A DNA stretch of 35,319 nt from Clostridiales bacterium (GTDB lineage: Bacteria > Bacillota > Sulfobacillia > Sulfobacillales > Sulfobacillaceae): the NCBI GenBank assembly GCA_027365485.1, contig DAHXNH010000061.1, positions 1 through 35,319 of the forward strand, written 5' to 3'. Shown piece by piece: positions 7,081-16,644 of the stretch. Every line of letters starts with the position of its first letter. Positions within the stretch are counted from its first letter, which is position 1. The notes under the pieces were generated by a model that did no database searches, was not told where the DNA came from, and saw only the letters and a program-made list of their open reading frames with translations. Position numbers and translations under genes: made by a program.

Positions 7081-8277
7081 ATGAGGAAGCCACGGATAAT
7101 TTGGTTGCCGAAAGTCCGCAGCAAACGGCGAACCCCTCGACCGACCTTTGTGGCTGGCGCCCCCGGCAATCCCTCGGCCCCGCCGGCGCCGCGGCCTCGG
7201 CGGGGGAGCCATTTAATGGCTTGGCTGTATGGTCTCACCCTGGCGCTGGCGGGCACGGTTTTGTGGTTGACCCCCTCGCGGTCGACGGCGGTCGTGCCCG
7301 TGAGCGCCAACGCGTATCCGCGGTTTCAAATGTCGTGGTTCTCGAAGGCACTGGCCAAAACTGAGGTGACGGTCACCTCGGCCAAAATGTGGCTCCGCTC
7401 GGCGATGCCGCTCTCGGAGCTTCAAGACTCGGCCGTTGGCCGTTGGGATTGGCCGAGCTTGATCGGAGCGGGAGTGGCGGACCTAGCGGGAACACGATTG
7501 GACTCGCTGCAAGGGCTCGTGGCGGAGGAAATTCCTGGCATTAACTTGGTGAGTCGACCGCGCCCTGTCACCAAAGCAAGACCGCATCGTGGTTCGCAGC
7601 CGAGTCACTCGGTGATGGCGGGGCTGCCCGGGGATGGAGGACGGATTTGGGCAGTCCTCGGGTCCGCCCCGGAAGTGGGACTGTATCAGACGTTCAGTAT
7701 GCAATCATTTGCCTCGGAAATGGGTCCTAATACTGCGGCGCTTTATACTCGCGAGTGGAAGAAGACCATTGTTAATGTGGGCTGGAATCTCGCTTTGGAT
7801 CTGCATCAACTCGGCATCGCAGTGGTCCAGGCTAGGGTGAATAATATGGCCGAAGGTCTCTTGGCCAGCGACTACAGCGCCTATCAGACCGCTCAGCGAT
7901 TGCTCCAAGACTTTCCTTCGGTAAACGTTTTGTTGGACGTTCAGCGAGGACAGGCAGCGGGCGCCAAGAACACGGTCATGATAAGGGGGCAGAAGATGGC
8001 CCGAGTCAGGTTGGTGGTGGGCACCGGAAAGCTTTTGCCGGATCCTGACTGGCAAAAAAATGAAGCCTTCGCGGCACAGTTGAAATCTGCCCTGGAGTAT
8101 ACGGATCCCGGCATCATGGCCAACAACGGCATCGATATCGTCCCTTATCGAGAGAATCAGCAATTGTTGGGTCACGATCTCATCGTGGAAATTGGTGGGC
8201 CGAACAACACCATGGCGGAAGAAGATCGTTCTGCTGGCGCTTTAGCTGCGGCCCTTAAGCGACTTTTTAACGATTAA
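7081..8277 (+). CDS. spoIIP: Stage II sporulation protein P, cell-wall amidase
   Basis: SpoIIP is a membrane-anchored N-acetylmuramoyl-L-alanine amidase and endopeptidase that, with SpoIID and SpoIIM, drives septal peptidoglycan hydrolysis and engulfment. The protein has 398 residues. A basic N-terminus is followed by one transmembrane segment at about 45-64 ([19 protein letters not shown]) and a linker. The catalytic domain shows [12 protein letters not shown] (family: H-T-H/N-S-E type, altered here), then [17 protein letters not shown], and [37 protein letters not shown]. The first zinc-ligand motif, usually like IYHTHNTESY, reads [10 protein letters not shown], so some ligands look substituted. 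The C-terminal ExGxxxNTxEE-like motif is intact. The ATG start has GGAGG 9 nt upstream. It sits directly before lepA as in Bacillus. Confidence 0.9.
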   Translation: MRKPRIIWLPKVRSKRRTPRPTFVAGAPGNPSAPPAPRPRRGSHLMAWLYGLTLALAGTVLWLTPSRSTAVVPVSANAYPRFQMSWFSKALAKTEVTVTSAKMWLRSAMPLSELQDSAVGRWDWPSLIGAGVADLAGTRLDSLQGLVAEEIPGINLVSRPRPVTKARPHRGSQPSHSVMAGLPGDGGRIWAVLGSAPEVGLYQTFSMQSFASEMGPNTAALYTREWKKTIVNVGWNLALDLHQLGIAVVQARVNNMAEGLLASDYSAYQTAQRLLQDFPSVNVLLDVQRGQAAGAKNTVMIRGQKMARVRLVVGTGKLLPDPDWQKNEAFAAQLKSALEYTDPGIMANNGIDIVPYRENQQLLGHDLIVEIGGPNNTMAEEDRSAGALAAALKRLFND

Positions 8278-8380
8278 CGGTAGGCAGGGGGGTGACGCAA
8301 AGCCCGACCGCTTTTCAATGCGGTGCCAACTTGTTAGGATAGAAGGACGGCTATCGCGATATCTGGCAAGGAGGCTTGGC

Positions 8381-10177
8381 GTGGATCCTCGGCACATACG
8401 AAATTTTTCAATTATCGCCCATATCGATCATGGCAAGTCAACGCTCGCCGACCGGATTCTAGAACGAACGGGTACCGTGGCGGCACGAGATATGGCACCG
8501 CAATTACTCGACTCGATGGATCTTGAGCGCGAACGGGGAATCACCATTAAAGCGCAGGCGGTTCGACTCACCTGGACCTACGAAGGCCAGGAGTACGAAC
8601 TGAATCTGATTGACACTCCGGGGCATGTCGACTTCACTTATGAAGTCTCGCGCGCGCTGGCAGCCTGCGAAGGGGCGTTGCTGGTGGTCGATGCCGCCCA
8701 AGGAGTGGAAGCGCAAACCCTGGCCAACCTCTACTTGGCGCTAGAGCATGATCTGACCATTATTCCGGTGATCAATAAGATCGATCTGCCCAACGCTGAA
8801 GTTGAACGAGTTCGTGAAGAATTGATCGAGGTTGGGGTTGATGGGATCGAGGCCTTGGCGGTGTCGGCGAAGAAAGGCATAGGGATCGACGAGGTGTTGG
8901 CGGCTGTGGTGACGCGGGTGCCTCCGCCCCGAGGACCACGGGACGCCCCTTTAAGGGCGCTGGTGTTTGATTCCCGATTTGACAGCTATAAGGGCGTGCT
9001 GGTCTTTGTTCGGGTGATGGATGGCGGCGTCGGCGTCGGTGACAAGATTCGGTTCATGTCGACCGGTAAGGAGTTTGAGGTGAGCGAGGTCGGCGTCTTT
9101 CGGCCGGAACTGACGCCGATCAGTGCCTTGGAGGCAGGAGAGGTGGGGTATGTAGCCGCTGCGATCAAGACCGTGGAGGAGACTCGAGTGGGCGATACCA
9201 TTACCAAGGCCGCAAACCCCGCTCGGGAATCCTTGCCAGGATACCGACCGGCTCAACCCATGGTGTTTTCCGGGCTCTATCCGGTCGAGTCCAGCGACTA
9301 TGGCCGTCTTCGAGAAGCTTTAGAAAAGTTGAAACTAAACGATGCCGCGCTGGTCTTTGAGCCCGAAACCTCGGCTGCTCTGGGCTTTGGCTTCCGTGCG
9401 GGATTTTTAGGACTCTTGCATCTTGAAGTGGTGCAGGAACGATTGGAACGGGAATACGGGTTAACCCTGATTACCACGGCCCCCAATGTCGTGTATGAGG
9501 TGCACTTGGTCGGCGGCCAAATACTGCGGGTGGATAATCCTAGTTTGATGCCCGTGGCCGGAGACATCTTGTCTATCCTAGAGCCAGTGGTGGAATCGAG
9601 CATCATTACTCCGGCCGAATATATCGGCCAAGTGATGGAGTTGGCTCAAGAGCGGCGTGGGGATTACCAAGGGCTGACCTATTTGGATCCCAAGCGGGCG
9701 ATGTTAAACTATCGTTTGCCATTGGGTGAAATCATGTTCGATTTTTTTGATCAACTGAAAAGTCGGACCCATGGCTATGCTTCGTTCGACTATCAACCCA
9801 GCGGGATGGCCGCAGCAGCGTTGGTTAAAATGGACATCTTACTCAACGGCGAGCCTGTCGATGCGTTGTCGACCATCGTGCATCGCGACCGCGCCTATGC
9901 CAAGGGTAAAGCCTTGGCGGCAAAACTCAAGGAACTCATCCCACGGCAAATGTTTGAGGTGCCGATTCAGGCGGCAATTGGCAGCAAGGTGATCGCACGC
10001 GAAACGGTTCGCGCCATGCGGAAAGATGTTTTAGCCAAGTGCTACGGCGGCGACATTACCCGCAAGCGCAAGCTGTTGGAAAAGCAGAAGGAAGGCAAGC
10101 GGCGCATGAAGTCGGTGGGCAGTGTGGAGATTCCGCAAGAGGCCTTTATGGCGATTTTGCGCGTAGAGGACGTGTGA
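8381..10177 (+). CDS. lepA: Elongation factor 4 (ribosome back-translocating GTPase)
   Basis: LepA is a translational GTPase that acts on the ribosome under stress. The protein has 598 residues, the normal length. The N-terminal G domain shows G1 AHIDHGKS, the switch I region [11 protein letters not shown]3 DTPGHVDF, G4 NKID and G5 VSAKKG. EF-G-like domains II, III and V follow ([18 protein letters not shown]), and the LepA-specific C-terminal domain has the basic stretch [21 protein letters not shown] is chosen as start because AAGGAGG lies 6 nt upstream and the product begins like other LepA proteins; an upstream extension of 21 codons is unlikely. The stop codon region overlaps the possible first start of hemW. 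Confidence 0.98.
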   Translation: MDPRHIRNFSIIAHIDHGKSTLADRILERTGTVAARDMAPQLLDSMDLERERGITIKAQAVRLTWTYEGQEYELNLIDTPGHVDFTYEVSRALAACEGALLVVDAAQGVEAQTLANLYLALEHDLTIIPVINKIDLPNAEVERVREELIEVGVDGIEALAVSAKKGIGIDEVLAAVVTRVPPPRGPRDAPLRALVFDSRFDSYKGVLVFVRVMDGGVGVGDKIRFMSTGKEFEVSEVGVFRPELTPISALEAGEVGYVAAAIKTVEETRVGDTITKAANPARESLPGYRPAQPMVFSGLYPVESSDYGRLREALEKLKLNDAALVFEPETSAALGFGFRAGFLGLLHLEVVQERLEREYGLTLITTAPNVVYEVHLVGGQILRVDNPSLMPVAGDILSILEPVVESSIITPAEYIGQVMELAQERRGDYQGLTYLDPKRAMLNYRLPLGEIMFDFFDQLKSRTHGYASFDYQPSGMAAAALVKMDILLNGEPVDALSTIVHRDRAYAKGKALAAKLKELIPRQMFEVPIQAAIGSKVIARETVRAMRKDVLAKCYGGDITRKRKLLEKQKEGKRRMKSVGSVEIPQEAFMAILRVEDV

Positions 10178-10179
10178 GT

Positions 10180-11385
10180 GTGGAGCCGCGCCTAGATGCT
10201 TGGGGGGTTTATGTGCATGTGCCCTTTTGCCCACGCCGTTGCACCTATTGCGACTTTGCGATCGCTGTGGGCAAGAGCGCCGAGGAAAGGGAGCGTTACG
10301 TTCAGGCGGTGCTTGGGGAGTGGCAGACCGAAAAGCTCCCTGCGGGGGAGCCTCTTGCGGTCTATTTGGGTGGCGGTACTCCGTCCATGCTCAGTCCGGC
10401 CCAAGTCGAGCAAATCCTTCAGGCGATTCGATTGCGCAGTGGAGGCCTAGGCGTTGAGGTCACCTTGGAAGTGAATCCGGAGACGGTGGACCCAGAGCGC
10501 TTGCGTGGATTTCGTCGGGCCGGGATTACTCGGATTTCCATCGGCGCCCAAGCTTTGCAAGATCATCATCTATCCGCCATGCACCGAGGCCACCGCGCAG
10601 CCGATGTGGCGCTGACCGTGACCTGGGCTCGGGCAGCCGGGTTTGATTCAATGAGTGTCGATGCGATTTATGGCTGGCCTGGGCAGACTTTAGGGGAGTG
10701 GCAGGAGACGGTCCGCGGAATCGTGGCCATAAACCCGGATCATCTCTCGCTATATCAGTTGCAAGTCGAGCCGGCGACTGCGCTCAGCCGAATGATGAAA
10801 GCCCAGATTCTTCAGCCGGTCGATCTGGACTTGACAGCCGACATGGCTGATTGGGCTGAAAGTTACTTGATTGCCGAGGGCTACGACCGCTATGAGATTT
10901 CTAGCTACGCGCGGCCGGGTCACAGCGGACAATTGAACCGTTTATATTGGACGATGAATGCCTATGTAGCGGTGGGGATGGGAGCGCATAGCTTCAATGG
11001 CACTCGCCGGTGGTGGAATGTGCGTGCTTTTCCCGAATATTTGGCCAGAATCTCGGCCGGACACGACCCTGAAGACGGGGCAGAATCTTTGCCCAGAGAG
11101 GCACAAATGCGGGAGTATGCGTGGCTCGGACTGCGTACGGTGCAAGGCTTTAGTCGAAGTCGCTTCTATGATCGGTTTGGCCAAGATCCAATCGAAGCGT
11201 TTCTTCCGGTGTGGCTGAACTTGAATCAAAATGGGCTCCTGGCCTGGAACTCCGATCGGATCTGGCTTCAGCCGCGGGGATTGGACCTCGCTAATCAAGT
11301 GATGGCCGCTCTCGTCGATGCCACCGTGATGCCGCCGGTTTCTCCTTTAGCCTCGACTCTGAGGCGAGCAAATTCGGAAAGATGA
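10180..11385 (+). CDS. hemW: Radical SAM heme chaperone HemW
   Basis: HemW is a radical SAM protein that binds heme and delivers it to respiratory enzymes; it was formerly annotated as oxygen-independent coproporphyrinogen oxidase. The protein has about 401 residues. The cluster motif CPRRCTYCDF (CxxxCxxC) lies near the N-terminus, followed by GGGTPS and the VTLEVNPE motif. The CxxxCxxC ends in F, as in HemW, rather than showing the extra cysteine of true HemN, which supports this assignment. GTG at 10180 has GAGGA 9 nt upstream. An alternative GTG at 10174 overlaps the lepA stop codon as GTGTGA. The lepA-hemW-hrcA order is conserved in Firmicutes. Confidence 0.94.
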   Translation: MEPRLDAWGVYVHVPFCPRRCTYCDFAIAVGKSAEERERYVQAVLGEWQTEKLPAGEPLAVYLGGGTPSMLSPAQVEQILQAIRLRSGGLGVEVTLEVNPETVDPERLRGFRRAGITRISIGAQALQDHHLSAMHRGHRAADVALTVTWARAAGFDSMSVDAIYGWPGQTLGEWQETVRGIVAINPDHLSLYQLQVEPATALSRMMKAQILQPVDLDLTADMADWAESYLIAEGYDRYEISSYARPGHSGQLNRLYWTMNAYVAVGMGAHSFNGTRRWWNVRAFPEYLARISAGHDPEDGAESLPREAQMREYAWLGLRTVQGFSRSRFYDRFGQDPIEAFLPVWLNLNQNGLLAWNSDRIWLQPRGLDLANQVMAALVDATVMPPVSPLASTLRRANSER

Positions 11386-11633
11386 CCATGTCCTAAGGTG
11401 AGTGGACTTTGCTTCGTGTCCGGTGGTGGTGACGTTCCCAAAGGCCCGAGAGAGCGATATGATAGGGGACGAAGGGATCTTTTAGCAAGCACTGAGATCG
11501 GCTCTGGTCGTCGTCTTTTTGGGCCGCGGCGAGGGGAGCGGTTCTAAGGGCCGGGCGATCGGTTTGGGGATGATGGTCTGCCTTTCATTTGGTCAACGAA
11601 CGACCCGGGGCGGGTTGGTGCCAGAGCACTCTC
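11386..11633. other. Intergenic region hemW-hrcA
   Basis: No gene is supported in this stretch. A weak terminator-like element is present: GACGA (11468-11472) can pair with TCGTC (11511-11515), directly followed by TTTTT, with an internal GATC/GATC pairing. It would separate the lepA-hemW unit from the heat-shock operon. The rest shows no feature I can name. Confidence 0.4.
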
Positions 11634-11663
11634 TTGACAGAAGGAATTTCCTGATGATAGTCT
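11634..11663 (+). promoter_or_regulatory. Sigma-A promoter of the hrcA operon
   Basis: A perfect -35 TTGACA (11634-11639) is followed after 16-18 nt by weaker -10 candidates GATAGT (11656-11661) or TAGTCT (11658-11663). The CIRCE operator begins about 15 nt after the -10, the usual spacing for an HrcA-controlled promoter. Confidence 0.75.
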
Positions 11664-11677
11664 CAAGGTTACAAGAG

Positions 11678-11704
11678 TTAGCACTCGTCTTCTCAGAGTG
11701 CTAA
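11678..11704 (+). promoter_or_regulatory. CIRCE operator (HrcA binding site)
   Basis: This is a perfect match to the CIRCE consensus TTAGCACTC-N9-GAGTGCTAA. It lies between the promoter and the hrcA start, so HrcA is expected to repress its own operon and release it on heat shock. Confidence 0.98.
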
Positions 11705-11720
11705 TTGCGAGGTGACAAGT

Positions 11721-12734
11721 ATGGATGGGCGCAAGCAACGCGTGCTGGAACTCTTAGTGGAGGACTACGTGAACACCGGGGAGCCGGTGGGTTCGCGTAC
11801 TCTTTCGCGTAAATACCAACTCGGCGTGAGCCCAGCCACCATTCGCAACGAGATGGCGGACTTGGAAGTCGAGGGGTATTTGGAACATCCGCATACGTCT
11901 TCGGGACGAGTACCTTCCGATAAGGGCTATCGCTATTACGTGGACCAATTGCTGGAGCGGCCCGGCTTAGATCGGTCGCTGATTCAGTGGATTCAAGACA
12001 GCTATCGCGCTCGAGTGCGGGAACTGACCTGGTTTATGCACCAGACGGCCAAGCTGGTGTCTGACATCACCGCGTATCCTACGTTAGTCATAGCTCCCAG
12101 AGTCAGTGATGCGCGTTTAATGGAGTTGAGTTTGGTGCCGATGCGGCCGGGACTCGCGGTGTTGGTGCTGCGAATGGATTCCGGACTGATTGAAAGTCAG
12201 ACCATCGCGGTGCCGGCCGAACTTTTGGGTAGTGACTTGGCGGCAATGGCGGCAGAATTGAGCCGCGGCCTGCACGGAGTGGCGGTTAGGGACTTGGAGA
12301 GTGCGATCTGGCGTCGGCTCAAGGGCGATCTGATGCGCCATCGACAGTTCTGGGAAGAGATGGTGCAGCGTCTGATTGAAGTGGCTGATGACGAGGAGCG
12401 GGTGGCCGTCTCAGGGACCCGGAACATGCTAAATTATCCTGAGTTTCGAGACGTCGATAGATTGGCACGAGTGCTCGGGTTCTTCGAAAAGGAAGCGGAA
12501 ATTGATCGCCTAGTCAGCGGACGGTCTCCCGTGGGCATTGAGGTGATGATTGGAGCTGAGTTGCCTTCGCTGGATATTCAGGATTGTAGTGTGGTCACGG
12601 CAGCTTACCGAGTCGGTCGCAAGGTGGTGGGCCGGGTTTTGGTATTGGGCCCGCGGCGTATGCACTACGGTCAGGTGATCGCGGTGTTGGAAACGGTTTC
12701 GGAGGAACTGTCGAGAGCGTTAGAATGGGCTTGA
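11721..12734 (+). CDS. hrcA: Heat-inducible transcription repressor HrcA
   Basis: HrcA binds CIRCE and represses class I heat-shock genes; its activity depends on GroEL. The protein has 337 residues, typical for the family. The N-terminal winged helix includes GEPVGSRTLSRKY and SPATIRNEMADLE, followed by the conserved HPHTSSGRVPSDKGYRYYVD. The middle and C-terminal parts form the GAF-like dimerisation domain. The ATG start has GAGGTGA 5 nt upstream, and the CIRCE element lies directly before it. It is first gene of the operon hrcA-grpE-dnaJ-prmA-rsmE. Confidence 0.98.
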   Translation: MDGRKQRVLELLVEDYVNTGEPVGSRTLSRKYQLGVSPATIRNEMADLEVEGYLEHPHTSSGRVPSDKGYRYYVDQLLERPGLDRSLIQWIQDSYRARVRELTWFMHQTAKLVSDITAYPTLVIAPRVSDARLMELSLVPMRPGLAVLVLRMDSGLIESQTIAVPAELLGSDLAAMAAELSRGLHGVAVRDLESAIWRRLKGDLMRHRQFWEEMVQRLIEVADDEERVAVSGTRNMLNYPEFRDVDRLARVLGFFEKEAEIDRLVSGRSPVGIEVMIGAELPSLDIQDCSVVTAAYRVGRKVVGRVLVLGPRRMHYGQVIAVLETVSEELSRALEWA

Positions 12735-12772
12735 GCAATCGCGAAAAGATTTAAGGGGGCAGGGAATCGACG

Positions 12773-13375
12773 ATGACCGAGGATGAACAAAAACAACCCG
12801 ATGGGGTAGACGAGCCTTTCACTGAAGTACTCGAGGAAGAGGAGGTGGAGCCGTCGGTAGAGACTGCGGTGAACACCGACTGGGAAGGGCTGGCGGCTAA
12901 TCGTTATGATCAACTGGTTCGACTGCAAGCGGACTTTGAAAACTTTAGGCGTCGTGTCGACCGTGAACGAGTGGAAGCCGAGGCCCAAACTATTGGAAAA
13001 CTATTGAGTGCACTCTTGCCCGTTTACGACAATTTAGAGCGAGCGGTGCGTTTTATGCCCACCGAAGGTGACGCCAAGGCGTGGCGCGTGGGTGTGGAGA
13101 TGACACTGAAGGGCTTCAACGAAGCCCTTGAACGTTTGGGTGTAGAAGTCATTGCCACCGTGGGCGAGAAATTTGATCCTCGTCTGCATGAGGCGATTCA
13201 GCAAGCCCCAAGTGAATTCGCCGATGGCGTGGTGGCGGAAGAATTGCAGAAGGGATTTCGGTGGCGGGAACGGATTTTGAGAGCGGCGCTGGTGAAGGTG
13301 TCGACCGGGCCTGAAGTCGCCGTCGAGGAACCTTTGGACGAATCGGGAGACGAGCACGCTGATTTTGAGGCATAG
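12773..13375 (+). CDS. grpE: Nucleotide exchange factor GrpE
   Basis: GrpE is the nucleotide exchange factor of DnaK. The 200-residue protein begins with a long acidic disordered tail rich in Glu and Asp. The helical dimer region includes [16 protein letters not shown], a family hallmark, and the C-terminal beta domain carries RLHEAIQQ and [14 protein letters not shown]. The ATG follows a purine-rich leader. It lies 38 nt after hrcA as expected, but the next gene is dnaJ, not dnaK, which normally sits between them. Its DnaK partner must be encoded elsewhere. Confidence 0.97.
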   Translation: MTEDEQKQPDGVDEPFTEVLEEEEVEPSVETAVNTDWEGLAANRYDQLVRLQADFENFRRRVDRERVEAEAQTIGKLLSALLPVYDNLERAVRFMPTEGDAKAWRVGVEMTLKGFNEALERLGVEVIATVGEKFDPRLHEAIQQAPSEFADGVVAEELQKGFRWRERILRAALVKVSTGPEVAVEEPLDESGDEHADFEA

Positions 13376-13404
13376 CCGAAGGACTTGACAAGGGAGGGAC
13401 GGGA

Positions 13405-14523
13405 GTGGCCAAACGAGATTTATATGAGATTTTGGGGGTGTCCCGCGACGCCTCCAGCGAGGAAATCAAGCGGGCCTTCCGGCAACTGGCACGGAAACAT
13501 CATCCCGACGCCAACCAGGGAAATCCTCAGGCGGAAGAGCAGTTTAAAGAGATTAATGGCGCCTATGAAATCTTGAGCGATCCTCAAAAGAGGGCGCAAT
13601 ATGATCAGTTTGGTGATCAAGCGCAAGGCGCGGGCTTTGGCCAGGGGGATTTTGCTGGATTCGGCGGGTTCAACGATATTTTCGACATGTTTTTTGGCGG
13701 CCAAGGCGGTGCCGGGGGTCGACCGGGTCCTGAGCGAGGGCCTGATTTGCGGCAAGATGTGACCATTGACCTGGAAGACGTCATGACCGGGGTCGACCGA
13801 GAAGTACGCTTAGTTCGTGACGAAATTTGTCCGCGGTGTCATGGTAACGAGGCTGAGCCCGGCACACGTATCGAAACCTGTGCCCAGTGTCACGGAACAG
13901 GCCAAGTGCAGCATATTCGGGACAGCCTTTTGGGAAGAATTCGCCAAGTCGAGACTTGTGCGCGTTGTCGGGGCACTGGAAAGACCGTGACCACCCCCTG
14001 CAAAGAGTGCCGGGGACGGGGTCAGGTGCGGGTTGAAAAGCGGCTGACCATCACCATCCCTCCGGGAGTCGATGATGGGAATAGACTGCGAGTGCCCAAC
14101 GAAGGGGGCGCAGGCCAACGGGGAGGTCCCAACGGTGACCTCATGGTGATGATTCATGTCAAGCCACATGCGCGAATTCGTCGTCAGGGGCAGGATTTGA
14201 TGGTGGATGCTGCTCTGGGATTTGCGCAAGCGACTTTGGGCGCGGACTTGGAAGTGGAGGGAATCGGTGCCCGGGAAACGATTCATATTCCGCCGGGAAC
14301 ACAACCGGGCACAGTGTTTCGGGTCCCTCGCTTGGGATTGCCTCGCTTGGGTAGCCCTTCGGTGAAGGGCGATTTGCACGTCCAAGTCACCGTGTCGGTG
14401 CCAACCTCGATTTCCCCTAAGGAGCGCGAATTGTTGCGACAATGGGCAGAATTGCGTCATGAGCTTTGTCACGGAGATGACCGGGGAATCCTGAAGAAGG
14501 TCAAAGATGCCCTGGGAAGGTAA
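13405..14523 (+). CDS. dnaJ: Chaperone DnaJ
   Basis: DnaJ is the J-domain co-chaperone of DnaK. The protein has 372 residues, normal length. The J domain occupies about 1-70 with the HPD motif (KHHPDANQG). A Gly/Phe-rich linker follows ([17 protein letters not shown]). The zinc domain has four CxxC modules: [24 protein letters not shown] and CKECRGRG; the first lacks the final glycine of CxxCxGxG. The substrate-binding C-terminal domains follow, including [12 protein letters not shown]. The GTG start has GGGAGGGA upstream. It starts 29 nt after grpE with no space for dnaK, and its end overlaps prmA by 17 nt. Confidence 0.98.
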   Translation: MAKRDLYEILGVSRDASSEEIKRAFRQLARKHHPDANQGNPQAEEQFKEINGAYEILSDPQKRAQYDQFGDQAQGAGFGQGDFAGFGGFNDIFDMFFGGQGGAGGRPGPERGPDLRQDVTIDLEDVMTGVDREVRLVRDEICPRCHGNEAEPGTRIETCAQCHGTGQVQHIRDSLLGRIRQVETCARCRGTGKTVTTPCKECRGRGQVRVEKRLTITIPPGVDDGNRLRVPNEGGAGQRGGPNGDLMVMIHVKPHARIRRQGQDLMVDAALGFAQATLGADLEVEGIGARETIHIPPGTQPGTVFRVPRLGLPRLGSPSVKGDLHVQVTVSVPTSISPKERELLRQWAELRHELCHGDDRGILKKVKDALGR

Positions 14524-15418
14524 TCATCCCGCCACCCCGGAACGATATTGGGCGGTATGTATTCGGGCACCCAAGCATGAATTGGAAGCGGCGGCGTCGT
14601 GGTTGATGGAATTTGGAGTAGCCGGGGTGCAGTGGGAGGATGGGCTGGCGGTCACTCCGTTATTTGCCGACGGCCCGTGGCAACCTTCAGGGGCGCCTCA
14701 TGTGACGGCATATTTTCCCCAGGATGAATCCTGGTCGGGAGTTGAGCGGGAATTAAGGGCGATTGTGGCCCAAAAAGGCTGGCAGTTGGAGTTGAACGAT
14801 GTGGCCAGCCAGGATTGGGAACACGCCTGGAAGGCTTTTTATCAACCGATCGCACTCCGAGAGGGCTATGCCATCGTGCCTGAATGGGTAGTCGACGCGC
14901 CCTTTGCCGCCGATAAAATGGTGCGCCTGGACCCGGGAATGGCGTTTGGCACGGGAACGCATGCTACCACGCGCTCGTGCTTAGATCTTCTGATTGAACA
15001 CGGGGCGGCTAGGCCCCGTGTGCTGGATTTAGGTTCGGGTTCTGGGATCTTGGCTTTGGCGGCGGCCAAACTGGGGGCGTTTTCGGTAGACGCGGTGGAA
15101 CCGGATCCGGTGGCGGTTCGGGCCTTGACCCATAACATCGAATTGAACGGAATGCAGTCTCGGATACGGGTGATTGCGGGGACTTTCGATGATCTTGAGG
15201 ACGACGGCCGCTATCAGATTATTTTGATGAACTTGATTCGTGAATTGATTATTCCGCTATGGCCGAAGGTCCAGGCACGTCTTGCCGGATATGCCATCCT
15301 TTCCGGGATTTTGGAAGATGCGGTCGGCGACATTGAGACCGTAATCGATGCGTCGGGCTGTCACGTAGCGCAATATCGATTAGCCGACGGGTGGGCCACC
15401 CTCCGGGTGACCCAATGA
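14507..15418 (+). CDS. prmA: Ribosomal protein L11 methyltransferase
   Basis: PrmA is an SAM-dependent enzyme that trimethylates ribosomal protein L11. The protein has 303 residues. A small N-terminal L11-recognition domain ([17 protein letters not shown]) is followed by the Rossmann methyltransferase core: [11 protein letters not shown], motif [16 protein letters not shown], and [10 protein letters not shown] at the catalytic NxxxxxL-like position. The ATG lies inside the end of dnaJ with AAGGT just upstream, so translation is probably coupled. The dnaJ-prmA-rsmE order is conserved in Firmicutes. Confidence 0.95.
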   Translation: MPWEGNHPATPERYWAVCIRAPKHELEAAASWLMEFGVAGVQWEDGLAVTPLFADGPWQPSGAPHVTAYFPQDESWSGVERELRAIVAQKGWQLELNDVASQDWEHAWKAFYQPIALREGYAIVPEWVVDAPFAADKMVRLDPGMAFGTGTHATTRSCLDLLIEHGAARPRVLDLGSGSGILALAAAKLGAFSVDAVEPDPVAVRALTHNIELNGMQSRIRVIAGTFDDLEDDGRYQIILMNLIRELIIPLWPKVQARLAGYAILSGILEDAVGDIETVIDASGCHVAQYRLADGWATLRVTQ

Positions 15419-16131
15419 TTCGCATGGCTTTTTCAGCGGAGCGTTTGGCAGCCGGACGCATCATCCTCGATGCAGCGGAGGCGCATTACTTGGGGCCGGT
15501 GATGCGTCTTCAGAGCGGTGAGGCAATTGAGGCATTGGTAGAAGGGCTGGGCTTGTTTCGGGCGGTGTTGGCTCAAGATGGGCGTGTTTTGACCGCCGAA
15601 GAAAGCATAGCCAAGGTGGAGAGTCGTTTGATGGAGGTTACTCTATGTCCCGCTTTGATTAAACACGACCTGCTGGCCGAAGTGGTGGAAAAGGGAACGG
15701 AAGTTGGCATTAGGGCATTTGAGCCCTGGGTCAGCGAGCGCAGCGTGGTGCGGAGCGTGTCGGAAAACAAGTGGTCGCGGTGGCGGGCCATTGCTAAGGA
15801 AGCCAGTGAACAATCTCGGCGCAATAACCTGCCCGAGTTTTTTTCGTTAAAAGACGGAGCAGAAGGTTTGGCCCTCGCCCCTGACCAGTTGGGGATCGTG
15901 TGGGATCCGAACGGGATGGAGCTCAGGGATTGGTGGCACGACTTTTTTTTCGATCGGTCCGTGAAGACTGTGACCGGCCCGGAAGGCGGGATAAGCTTGG
16001 CCGAGCGGGATGTTTTGCTGGCCCAAGGGTTTTCTCCCGTACGCCTTGGCAGTCAGATTTACCGTGCCGAAAACGCCGGCGTGTTTGGCGCGCTGCTTTT
16101 GCAATTTTTGGCCAGTGGGACCCATGGTTAG
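15415..16131 (+). CDS. rsmE: 16S rRNA (uracil-1498-N3)-methyltransferase
   Basis: RsmE is a SPOUT-fold enzyme that methylates U1498 of 16S rRNA. The protein has 238 residues. The N-terminal PUA-like region contains AHYLGPVMRLQSGE. The SPOUT domain shows KGTEVGIRAFEPWVSERSV, the cofactor motif GPEGGISLAE, and LGSQIYRAENAG at the trefoil knot (family LGxRILRxETA). The usual Arg after LG is changed to Ser-Gln here. The ATG overlaps the prmA stop codon as ATGA. A run of eight T at 15943-15950 encodes Phe-Phe-Phe and is a possible polymerase-slippage spot. Confidence 0.93.
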   Translation: MIRMAFSAERLAAGRIILDAAEAHYLGPVMRLQSGEAIEALVEGLGLFRAVLAQDGRVLTAEESIAKVESRLMEVTLCPALIKHDLLAEVVEKGTEVGIRAFEPWVSERSVVRSVSENKWSRWRAIAKEASEQSRRNNLPEFFSLKDGAEGLALAPDQLGIVWDPNGMELRDWWHDFFFDRSVKTVTGPEGGISLAERDVLLAQGFSPVRLGSQIYRAENAGVFGALLLQFLASGTHG

Positions 16132-16206
16132 CTTCCATGATTGGTGGAGACTGCTAGAGTGATCGGTTTTCGATTCGGTGATGCTAGGGTGCGAGGAGGG
16201 GCGCAC

Positions 16207-16356
16207 GTGGGCAAACTGATCGAGCTGAAATTTTGCGATATTTGTCACAAGCCAGTGGTGAAAAAAGAGATGCCGTCCCTGTCTAGTGGTTTTCTCGAGA
16301 GCACCCTATGCAAAGAATGCGTGACCAAATACGGGCACCTCTACCGTCCCTGGTAG
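16207..16356 (+). CDS. Small zinc-ribbon-like protein, function unknown
   Basis: This 49-residue protein has two CxxC knuckles (Cys10-Cys13 and Cys35-Cys38) separated by 21 residues, the pattern of a small treble-clef or zinc-ribbon domain. I do not recognise the family. GTG is chosen as start because GAGGAGG lies 7-8 nt upstream; a longer frame reaching back to 16141 lacks such a site. It sits between rsmE and rpsU, where Bacillus carries other genes such as mtaB. Its stop codon is inside a strong hairpin (16335-16363) that overlaps the -35 box of the rpsU promoter. Confidence 0.75.
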   Translation: MGKLIELKFCDICHKPVVKKEMPSLSSGFLESTLCKECVTKYGHLYRPW

Positions 16357-16363
16357 GGGTGCC
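16335..16363 (+). terminator. Hairpin at the end of the zinc-ribbon gene, possible terminator
   Basis: GGCACC-T-CTACC pairs with GGTAG-G-GGTGCC (12 positions, with a T-G wobble in the middle) around a short loop. Only a weak T run (GTTTG) follows. It contains the stop codon of the upstream gene and abuts the rpsU promoter, so it would insulate rpsU from read-through. Confidence 0.6.
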
Positions 16364-16365
16364 GT

Positions 16366-16395
16366 TTGACACGATTTCCGACCCGACCATATAAT
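16366..16395 (+). promoter_or_regulatory. Sigma-A promoter of rpsU-yqeY
   Basis: Consensus -35 TTGACA (16366-16371) and -10 TATAAT (16390-16395) are spaced 18 nt. The rpsU start is about 46 nt downstream. Confidence 0.93.
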
Positions 16396-16441
16396 AGTAA
16401 GAAGGTAACCCCGACCCGTTCGGGAGAGGGGAGGGAGAAAA

Positions 16442-16621
16442 ATGTCAGAGGTCAAGGTTGGCAAGAATGAAAGCCTGGACAGTGCCCTGCGCCGCTTTAA
16501 GCGCCAAATTCAAAAGGCGGGCGTATTGGCGGAGGCACGCCGTCGCGAGCATTACGAAAAGCCTAGCGTTCGGCGCAAGAAGAAGTCGGAGGCTGCTCGT
16601 AAAAAGAGTACCAAGCGGTGA
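16442..16621 (+). CDS. rpsU: 30S ribosomal protein S21
   Basis: S21 is a small basic protein of the 30S platform, active in initiation. This copy has 59 residues, normal for the family. It shows the hallmark pattern [19 protein letters not shown], then [22 protein letters not shown] and a Lys/Arg-rich tail. The ATG follows a GGGAGG-rich leader. A consensus promoter lies upstream, and yqeY follows immediately, as in Bacillus. Confidence 0.97.
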   Translation: MSEVKVGKNESLDSALRRFKRQIQKAGVLAEARRREHYEKPSVRRKKKSEAARKKSTKR

Positions 16622-16644
16622 GTGGGCAAAATGGGGGATTAATC

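Noticed and set aside
8286-8335. GACGCAAAGCC followed by a small ACCGC/GCGGT hairpin before lepA, resembling half of a GEMM-I (c-di-GMP) riboswitch
   Set aside because: The first half of that riboswitch (the GGGCAAACC-type segment with its GNRA loop) is absent and lepA is not a typical target; the match is too short to call.
13376-13404. Remnant of dnaK between grpE and dnaJ
   Set aside because: The 29-nt spacer is an ordinary ribosome-binding leader; no dnaK fragment is present.
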